Assembly: GCA_001910725.1 (NCBI GenBank)
Contig: MJGA01000001.1
Span: forward strand, 1,488,001-1,552,000
DNA: 64,000 nucleotides
Direction of reading: 5' to 3'
DNA from: Phanerodontia chrysosporium
Taxonomy: Eukaryota; Basidiomycota; Agaricomycetes; Polyporales; Phanerochaetaceae
Position numbers and translations under genes: made by a program. Shown here in pieces: positions 44,104 through 51,683 of this stretch. Under the pieces are notes generated by a model that made no database searches, had not been told where the DNA came from, and saw nothing but the letters and a program-made list of their open reading frames with translations. Every line of letters starts with the position of its first letter. Positions within the stretch are counted from its first letter, which is position 1.

Positions 44104-46040
44104 TTATAGTCCAATCGAGTCCATTGAAGTCCGTTCAAGTTTGCTGCATAGAGCCTCCGCTGACGTAGCGGTTCTGCATATTTGCTGCACGTTCAGGATA
44201 TCTGCGTCACCAGTGATGAGCACATGAAGCAAATCAAATAAAAATACAAACCTGGTCTTGATCCTGGCAGCAAGATCCTCCTCGTAAATCTGGTCACCGC
44301 CAAGTTGGTTCCCCAGCGTGAGCCAGCCAGGCCTCGTATTATGCTTCCTCCCGAAGATCTCAATCTTACGTCCACCGGGGCACATTCGCTCGATGAGTCC
44401 GTAAACCTCGTCTGGCTTGCGCGATGTCTCCCGCACTTCGGAGACAATAACGTCTGTATCGAGCCCGCGGTTGACCCAGCTCGGGAACTTGAGGTTTCCC
44501 TGCTCATCGGTTACAGTCTTGACGCCGACTAGCATGTGCTCCTTAGTGTGGTTGAGCCAGTGCCCTGTGCGACCTGTGCGTATGACGCGCTGGAGCTGGT
44601 TGGTCTTGACCCAGACGACTTCGTCGACGCGCGTGTAACCCCAGACGCGCAAGCACTCTCGCCCGACCTCCATCGCTCGACCAGTCACCCACAGGAAGAG
44701 TAGACCCTCGTCCTGCAGCGCGGGGATGGGCATCGCACGCATCTCGTCGTCGGTCATCGTGCCGTAGGGCAGCTGCATCACAATCAACAATCTGCCAAAT
44801 TGGACGAAACAGCTACATACACTCATGTGGATGTCCCAAGGCGGATCAGCCATAATGACGTGAAACTTGCCCAGCACGGAGTAGTCGAATCTACGCAGAT
44901 CACAATTTATCCACTGTGGCGGGAGCTGAAACGATGCGTGAGCATGCACATGCCAGGTGACACAGATATACAGGGAAACATACAGGAGTCACCTCTTTCC
45001 CTGTCGGTCCGAGGCCAATGCCAAGCTTGTGCACTTTCTTCTTTGGCTCTGACCGCTGCTCAGGTTTGCCGAGGCTATCGTTTACGTCCCAGTCCACCTC
45101 GAAGTGCAGATACCTGCATGGCGCCTTCTCCTTGCCCCGCCCACCAGCACCAAGCCCGCTAGGTAGCGCCACAGTAGCTTGGCCTTGGGCACCGTAGCCA
45201 TGGGGTGCCCTGTTCGACGGGAGAGGAGGAATAGAGGGCGACTGGGCGTATGTCGGCTCCGAATAGCAGGTGTTGAGGTACGAGCAATGACCCAGAGTGG
45301 GGTCGGTGTGGGGGCGGATGAGCGGACGGAAGTGCACGCGATCGCAAATGGTGACAGAGGCAGCATCGGCCTCAGGCAGGCCTGCACGCCGGCTTTGAGG
45401 CAGTCTTCCTTGGTGATGTTTGCGCAGATGGGCTCGAACGCAGTGCCGACAGAGTGAAACTGGCAGAGGAGGGGTTATAGCCAAAGACTCGGAGTAGCAG
45501 CTGAAGACACACCTGCTCGGCCAGGAGCCTCCCTCTGGCCGTGCCTCGCTGCAAGAGCGAGTACACCTCCCGCATGTCCTTGCTTAGGCTGTCTAGAGTG
45601 GACGGCATGGGCTTGCGGCATTCTGCATCACTGCTGGCCTCGTCTTCCTGAACAGCAGTCGCAGAGTCTGCGTCCTCGTCTACGATACGCTTGCGCTTCT
45701 TGCCATGCTGGGCCGCACTCGGGCCATTGCTCTGGCCCCTAGACGTCTGACCAAGCTGGACGTCAAGCACCGTCGTTTCGCCATCGCGTGATAGCACGAG
45801 TTTCCCTTCGTCCCACTCTTGTGAGAGCGAATCGAGTATGTGCTCGAACCGGGCGAGGTCTGTGAGGCGGAACTTTGGCGGAGGGTCAGGTCCTGGGAAG
45901 AGACCAGGAGTCGGAGGTCCGGACGAGATGACGCGTGCAAGGAGGTCAAAGGATGAGATGGGCGTGCTGACTCTTCCAGAAGAAAACAGATTCTTCAGAG
46001 CACTCGAGGCAACGATCTTGAGCTTCTCATCGTTGGACAT
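44104..46040 (-). CDS. IME4: MT-A70 family N6-adenosine methyltransferase (IME4/METTL3-like)
   Basis: Start ATG 46040 ([20 protein letters not shown]). The N-terminal part ends [12 protein letters not shown], then [40 protein letters not shown] and [16 protein letters not shown]. The catalytic MT-A70 domain has [29 protein letters not shown] (catalytic DPPW), [54 protein letters not shown] and [20 protein letters not shown]. It uses SAM to make m6A in mRNA; the yeast counterpart drives meiosis. A basic segment GKKRKRI is a likely nuclear signal. One base is missing near 45376-45384 ([12 protein letters not shown]). The last exon, ending 44104, is uncertain because several acceptors are possible after ARIKT. 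Confidence 0.88.
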
Positions 46041-47077
46041 GGTCAGTCGGAGGGCAGGCTGTATTACGCGGACGCGATGCGAGCGTGGGGGTGAGCTTAG
46101 CGCCCGACACCCGCGACTTGAACAAAATGCGAAACCTGGGATGTTGTGAGGCGCCCTGTGACTGCTAGTGTTAGCGGCAGAGGGCAGCACAAACAGACAA
46201 CGCCCTCGCCTTTTACTAGGGCGTTCCGTGTGCTGCCCTCACATCAATGCCGCTTAGCCAATTTTTCAGCCCTCAGCTTCGTCCTGAGATTTCGTTTCTT
46301 ATTATTTCTCTCTTTTTGGCTGCTCTTTTTGCTCCCGTATGCTCGTCATTGACTTTACAGGCCTCCAAGGCCTTCACTTTAGAACACGATAGAGCTCATG
46401 AGCAACTGCCTCGCCGGGGTGATAAACTCAGGGCTGGGTACGCGCTGGCATCAAGGAGTAATGGGATCAGGTTGCGGACATAAACTGCCTCTCTTAAACT
46501 ACAGTGATGACCATCGACCGCCAGAGTGTCACATCGCTATGACGGCTCCCGCGATCCCGCCAACCTTTCAGTCTCGGCGGGTTTCAACGACCTCCTCGCG
46601 GGTCACATATTGACGGCCGCGACTGGCGACGGCAACCGCTGCTGTGAACATGATACAGAGGTTTTCGGTCGCCCACCAGCTCCCGTCCAGCTCGCCATGC
46701 GCGTTGCTATAGCCTGGATCGACCAATGTGCAGTCTAGGCGTATGGGCCGAGCCGGTTCAACCACATCGGGGACCTCTGCAGTATCTTCGTATTGCCCCA
46801 AAATCTATCTGTATGACCATGTTGTTGGCCCATCATCGCTCCATTTGCTGACCAGGGCACATCAGATTTGGGCTGTATTCATCACGAACAGTACGGCAGA
46901 TTGGGTACAAGCTGTACAGCCCGTTTGATAGAGCCCCGCTACTTGTCTGCCTTGGTCGGTCCTTTCCTCTGACAAGGCCTCAGAGCCACGGACAACCATG
47001 TTTCAAGTTTAGTGGATCACGAGCTATACTGCCATGACGGTCAGCTCACATACCGTGGTCCCGACCTCCAAATTTTG
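46041..47077 (+). other. Intergenic region
   Basis: About 1 kb between the IME4-like start (minus strand) and the TATA box of the repeat-protein gene. Contains T-rich DNA at 46285-46335 and several 60-75 codon open frames without recognisable content on either strand. No gene supported. Confidence 0.45.
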
Positions 47078-47343
47078 TATAAAGGGGTCGGTGGTAAGAT
47101 TGCTATCCTTCAGCTCCTCAGCTCCTCAGCCTTTCTTTCCTAGCCTTCTTTCTACCCCAAGTCCAGGTGCCGGCCTGTGAGTAACTTCGTCCTACTCTCT
47201 CAATGAAGCAAACACTGACTATTGCCTCGTAGCCTGACTTGCTCTTATTCTATTCACTTTCAACTAGCAGTTAACTTCACTCTTTTGCTCACGCTTTCAC
47301 GACACCTTCCCATTTTCATCCTTAAAGCCTCACAGACCTAACG
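47078..47343 (+). promoter_or_regulatory. Promoter and 5'UTR of the repeat-precursor gene: TATA box and 5'UTR intron
   Basis: TATAAA at 47078-47083. A motif CAGCTCCTCAGCTCCTCAGC starts 33 nt downstream (47111) and is probably near the transcription start. A likely 5'UTR intron runs 47177-47232 (GTGAGTAA to CTCGTAG), followed by CCTGACTTG. The same order of TATA box, CAGCTCCTCAGCTC motif, GGTGCCGG-CTG donor context and CCTGACTTG exon is found upstream of the paralogue on the other strand. That similarity is the main support for these assignments. Confidence 0.7.
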
Positions 47344-48687
47344 ATGTACGCTCCCAAGACCATCATTGCTCTCGCTGTTGTCGCTGCTGCCGCCCCCGCG
47401 CTTGCCCAGCCGTGAGTCCCAGGGAGCACGCTTGTCAACGCACCCAGCTAAACGCACCCATAGGTTCGCCGAGCCCCTCGCCGCGCGTGACGATCTCTCC
47501 GTTGCAGGCGTCGCCCGCGATGTCCACTTTGTCCGCTCCGTTGGCGATGCCATCGGCATGAAGCGCTCCGAGGTCGAGGAGATACTCGCCCGCGAGTTCC
47601 ACCAGTACGTATCGGCTTCTCGCATCTCCGAGACAGTCTATTGACGGGTCGAATAGGGAGGCTTCTAAGCACCACGGATTGAAGCACCACGGTCCGAAGC
47701 ACCATGGTCACAAGCACGGTCACAAGCACGGTCACAAGCACCACAAGGGCGGCCGTAAGCACGGCCACAAGCACCACAAGGGTGCGAAGCCCGCCATTCC
47801 GCCGCCCACGCTGCCCGTAGTCTCCTCGCCCGCGAGGCCCAGGGCGCCGCTCCCTCTCCCGTTCCAGCAGACCAGTCCGGCGCCTTCAATTTGCTGAAGT
47901 TCATTGGCGGTATTCTGCGCCGCGAAGACGTCGAGATGCTCGCCCGCGCAGACCCCTCAGACCCGCAATCCGGTGCCTTCAACCTCTTGAAGTTCATCGG
48001 TGGAATCCTTCGCCGCGAAGACATCGAGATGCTCGCCCGCGCAGACCCAACCGACGATCAGTCCGGTGCCTTCAACCTATTGAAGTTCATCGGTGGAATC
48101 CTTCGCCGCGAAGACATCGAGATGCTCGCCCGCGCAGACCCCTCAGACCCGCAGTCCGGTGCCTTCAACCTGCTGAAGTTCATCGGAGGCATCCTCCGCC
48201 GTGAGGATACGGGATGCTTGCGCGGGCCGACCCAGCAGACGACCAGTCCGGTGCCTTCAACCTGCTGAAGTTCATTGGTGGCATTCTCCGCCGCGAGGAC
48301 GTGGAGATGCTTGCCCGTGCCGATCCCACCGATCAGCAATCCGGTGCTTTCAACCTTCTCAAGTTCATCGGCGGTCTGCTTCGCCGTGAAGACGTGGAGA
48401 TGCTTACCCGAGCGGATCCCTCAGATGATCAATCAGGTGCCTTCAACCTCTTGAAGTTTATTGGCGGCATCTTGCGTCGGGAGGACGTCGAAATGCTTGC
48501 CCGCGCCGACCCGGCCGACGATCAGTCTGGCGCCTTTAATCTCCTGAAGTTCATTGGTGGCATCCTACGCCGTGCGGACGAGGACGAGTCGGGCGCATTC
48601 AGCTTGAAGACTGCAGCCAAGGACGTTGGCAAGGTGGCCGAGACTGTGGCACCGCTGCTTCTCTTCCGCGATGAGCCTATGCAGTAA
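47344..48687 (+). CDS. Secreted repeat precursor: signal peptide, propeptide, His-rich region, eight 31-residue units with dibasic sites
   Basis: Exons 47344-47411, 47464-47604 and 47657-48687. Signal peptide MYAPKTIIALAVVAAAAPAL is cut likely at ALA-QP. A propeptide follows (EPLAARDDLSVAGVARDVHF, RSVGDAIGMKRSEVEEILAR), then a His/Lys/Gly stretch (KHHGHKHGHKHGHKHHKGG). Eight units each begin SGAFNLLKFIGGILRR and, in units 1-7, continue EDVEMLARADPSD with small changes. The RR before ED is a Kex2-type site. The tail is DESGAFSLKTAAKDVGKV. Two one-base losses are evident: near 47791-47795 (frame of GAKPA to AAHAARSLL, matched by the paralogue) and in unit 4 (48207-48214), where the 93-nt period drops to 92. 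Adding two bases makes the exon total 1242 nt, divisible by three. No family is recognised. Processing into peptides is inferred. Confidence 0.8.
47873..48573 (+). repeat. Tandem array of eight 93-nt coding units
   Basis: Unit starts (codon for Gln before SGAF) at 47873, 47966, 48059, 48152, 48244, 48337, 48430 and 48523. Spacing is 93 nt except 92 nt between units 4 and 5. The eighth unit stops after LRR and changes to ADEDESGAF. Units 2 and 3 are almost identical in DNA. Others differ at many third positions while keeping the FNLLKFIGG core; one unit has GGLL for GGIL and LTR for LAR. Confidence 0.95.
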
Positions 48688-49752
48688 GCCACTCTCTTGT
48701 GTGTGCTCGAGATCGGCTGTTGACAGCGGTTATCTAGGGCGCGCAGTCTCAATGACCTGGACTAATCACTGCGAAGGCGTCCTGACTCATGTTGTGGAGG
48801 TGCTGTTGCTTAGCTTCTGATTAAATCTGCTAGTTCTCTGTGGCATAGAACGCGGGAATAGAATATTTGGCTCACTGAGGAGCTCAAACCACTCATGTCC
48901 CTTGCTTGATCGGTGTACGTTTAGCATCGTACGTGAGGAGCGTCTGCGCTTGTCAAGCGGTTTACTTCTGAAAGTTACTTACTCAAGGACTGTGAGAAAC
49001 TCTCAGAATCAACCATTCTTAAGCAGATAACCACGACTATAGCAGTGAGTGTCAACAATAGTGGCGCCGGCGTTGTGGCGCTATGTTTGTTGCAACATCG
49101 TGCGTAGATTTCCGCACTGCGCATATCCTTCTGGGTTTATTCAAGACAATGTATGCGGACGGCTATTGCAAAATTGCTGTGAAGCCCTTGCTCCATGTGT
49201 TGTGCTGTCTCCTCCGATGCTCATCTCGACGCCACATGCCTAAGTCAACACTGCTCAAGCTTTTCTAATATGTTTACCCCACAAGTCGCGTTCTATGACG
49301 GAACAATGACGCTGTGGCTCGAGGTATGCATTTCACGAAGATAGCTTGCTTAACCACCCGACAGACCTCCAAATGAGCGTGTACACACTGGGATCACTAC
49401 TATCTGACGAAGGCGATTTTGACTTCAGGTGCACTACTAAGTCCTAGACATCGATAAAGTCATGTTCCCCTCTATGTCAAGATTTACCGCGCATGATGAA
49501 TTCTCAGGCAATGCCGACTGTTGAATTCCGCACGGGTTGATATCATGGGCGAGCTCCTCAGCGAGCCCAATCGTTGTCATCTTATTCCCTATACCGCATA
49601 CAACGCCGAGTAGAGTGCAAGAACAGCTCAAATCCAATCATCCCCTCGACGACAATACCGTTAGTACAGCGTTTAATCGAGCTCCTCGAGGTTACGAGTC
49701 CTGGAGAAGATCCTGTCAGTATACAAGCACTGAGGTGTAGACATGGACCTGC
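48688..49752 (+). other. Intergenic region between the convergent precursor genes
   Basis: 1,065 nt between the two stop codons. AT-richer than the genes, with scattered short open frames. No remnant of the repeat unit or of a third copy was found. Holds both 3'UTRs. Confidence 0.5.
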
Positions 49753-50634
49753 TCACTCCATCGCTTCGCGCATCATCAGCTCGTTGCCGAAGTCAGCGCG
49801 TTCGAGCATCTCAATATCCTCCCGGCGCAGCATACCAAGGACGTCGAAAAAGTTGAACGCGCCGGACTCATCCGCCGTGTCTGAGGGCTGTGCACGCTCG
49901 ATCAGGGCGCGTGCGGCCTGCGCCGCTGCGTGTGCGGGCTTCGCACCCTTATGGTGCACGGCGCCATGTTTGTGGCCCTGTTTGTGGCCATGCCGGTTAC
50001 CACCGTGCGGTCCGTGCTTGCGACCATGCTTGTGACCGTGCTTGCGGCCGTGGGGCTTGAAGGCGGGCTTGTGTCCGGGGTGACGGTGAGGCTTCGTGCC
50101 ATGGCCGTGTGCTGCCGCAGCGTGGGCGGCGCCCTCCCCGCGTGCGTGGTGCACACCGCCGAAGTGCTCGTGCTCGTGCTCGTGCCCGACGTGGTGGTGC
50201 CCATGGTGCCCGTGGGGGTGCGGACGGTGGTGCGGGCGGAATCTGAAGCCGCCGAGGTGCTTGTGGTCGTGGTGGTGCCCGTGGTGCTTGTGGCCATGAC
50301 GGTGCCCGTGGTGCTTGCTATAGTTACGATTAGCCGTGCTCGATATTTGCTGAGCTGGCAGATAAAGCTTACTGATGGAACTCGCGGGCGAGAATATCCT
50401 CTACCTCAGAGCGCTTCATGCCTATGGCTTCGCCCACGGAGCGCACGAAGTTGACGCTGCGGGCATTGCCTGCGAGTGAGAGGTCCTCGCGGGCTTCAAG
50501 CGGTTCGCCAAGGCTGCAACGACATAGTAAGCTCGATGATTGAGAGGAAAGTACATGTAACCTTACGACTGGGCGATGGCGGGAGCAGCGGCCAGGGCAA
50601 TAGCAATGGCCATGACGGTCTTGGAGGCGTACAT
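49753..50634 (-). CDS. Secreted His-rich precursor paralogue with a single repeat unit
   Basis: Exons 50634-50567, 50513-50373 and 50317-49753, 257 residues, no frame break. Exon lengths 68 and 141 nt and intron phases equal those of the gene at 47344. Signal peptide MYASKTVMAIAIALAAAPAI, then propeptide EPLEAREDLSLAGNARSVNF and RSVGEAIGMKRSEVEDILAR, near-identical to the paralogue. A long region of about 110 residues is dominated by His with Gly/Lys/Arg (HRHGHKHHGHHHDHKH, VGHEHEHEHFGG). The shared linker GAKPAHAAAQAARALIER leads to one unit ESGAFNFFDVLGMLRRED, then IEMLERADFGNELMMREAME. The RR-ED site is kept, but the core is acidic rather than basic (FFDVLGM for LLKFIGG). His density suggests metal binding, an inference. 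Confidence 0.8.
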
Positions 50635-50896
50635 GTTCGACGTATGAATGAGGGAGGCGAAAGGGTCGTAAGATGTCGTGCGTAGGCAAAGGGTGTACGG
50701 TATGAAGGTAAATAAAATGAACACAAGTCAGGCTGTTGAGGTACCGGTCAACTTGTACACCTACGGATTTGTATGCGAGTCAATACTACTCACAGACCGG
50801 CACCTGAACTTGAGAGATAGAAAGAGCGGGCTCGAAGAGAAGAGAGCGAGTGAGCTGAGGAGCTGAGGTTATCGTTCACTCATCTAGCATTATATA
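50635..50896 (-). promoter_or_regulatory. Promoter and 5'UTR of the single-unit precursor gene
   Basis: On the minus strand, TATATAA at 50896-50890. CAGCTCCTCAGCTCA starts 31 nt downstream (50865) and a likely 5'UTR intron runs 50793-50733 (GTGAGTAG to CAACAG), followed by CCTGACTTG. Arrangement and words match the upstream region of the 47344 gene on the other strand. Confidence 0.7.
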
Positions 50897-51683
50897 TGAC
50901 CTCGCAAAACGGCCCCTCGAAATGCTTGAAGCACAGCATGGTGCAGACATGCTCAAGCCTGAAACGATCACGCCGCTCGGGGTGTATGCATCAGCGTGGT
51001 CGCTATCGCTCCCAGAGGCGGAATGCATGGATCCTAGGTAAGCATTCAAAACATTGAACGAACATAGGTATCGGACGGCTTCGGTGGCATGGTCCGGAGC
51101 TGAGAGAAGAGTCGACAAAAAGCAACTTGTTCACTGCGGCGTGTCAGTGAATTGGTACGCACGCAAATCATAGGTGAACTGGCCTTGTCTGCGGTATGCA
51201 CATCAGTAGAGAATATCAACGGCGCGCACAGCCTTCACAGCATGCTGTAACGAGATGGTCTCCTCAGCTCCCAGATGGCTGCGCCCTTCCCTAGTGACTG
51301 AGGGATCAGCACGACTTAAGAATAGGTCAGTGCCGTCCTCGCCGACGTAGGAAACAGGTACGTACCAGTTGTCGTTACTGATACCCGATCTCACGGGCGG
51401 AGAGTTTCATAGGCATCGCGCGCGATGTTATTGCCAAAAACAAGGAATACGTGCAACAGACATGCCGACCTAACAAAATAACTTGGTGGTGCAAGGATGA
51501 ATAATCGTGAGAAACGTGCAAGTGAAGACCGGAGGGATCTGCCTGAGAGAATTGTGGATAATGAGGACAGGAAGGTTGAGAAACTGTCGATGGATGATGA
51601 GAGTGTAATGTTATGTGTATGCAGAACATGATGGAGCAGCGAGACAGCGATACAAAGAATCAGGAGAATAATGCAACAGGAAG
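50897..51683 (+). other. Intergenic region
   Basis: About 790 nt between the precursor gene promoter and the 3' end of the Barentsz-like gene. Short open frames on the minus strand (51203-51394, 51375-51629) lack recognisable content. Part is probably distal promoter of the precursor gene and 3'UTR of the next. Confidence 0.45.

Noticed and set aside
805..48214. Frame-broken genes as pseudogenes or programmed frameshift genes
   Set aside because: The breaks affect many unrelated conserved genes, all by one base, without slippery sites, and the rest of each gene is well preserved. Sequence error is the simpler reading, so the genes are listed as CDS.
47873..48573. Regular 93-nt repeats as a CRISPR-like array or minisatellite
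   Set aside because: The whole unit is conserved as protein, lies in an open frame after a signal peptide, and has no repeat/spacer alternation. It is a coding tandem repeat in a eukaryote.
47873..48573. Homology of the FNLLKFIGGILRR core to amphibian temporin-type peptides
   Set aside because: The resemblance is only in hydrophobic/basic pattern over a dozen residues and can arise by convergence. It is not used as evidence of function.
47344..50634. Dikaritin/ustiloxin-type RiPP gene cluster
   Set aside because: No DUF3328 (UstY-like) oxidase, tyrosinase or peptidase gene is found nearby. Neighbours are an m6A methyltransferase, an SDR and a Barentsz-like protein. Only the precursor architecture is similar.
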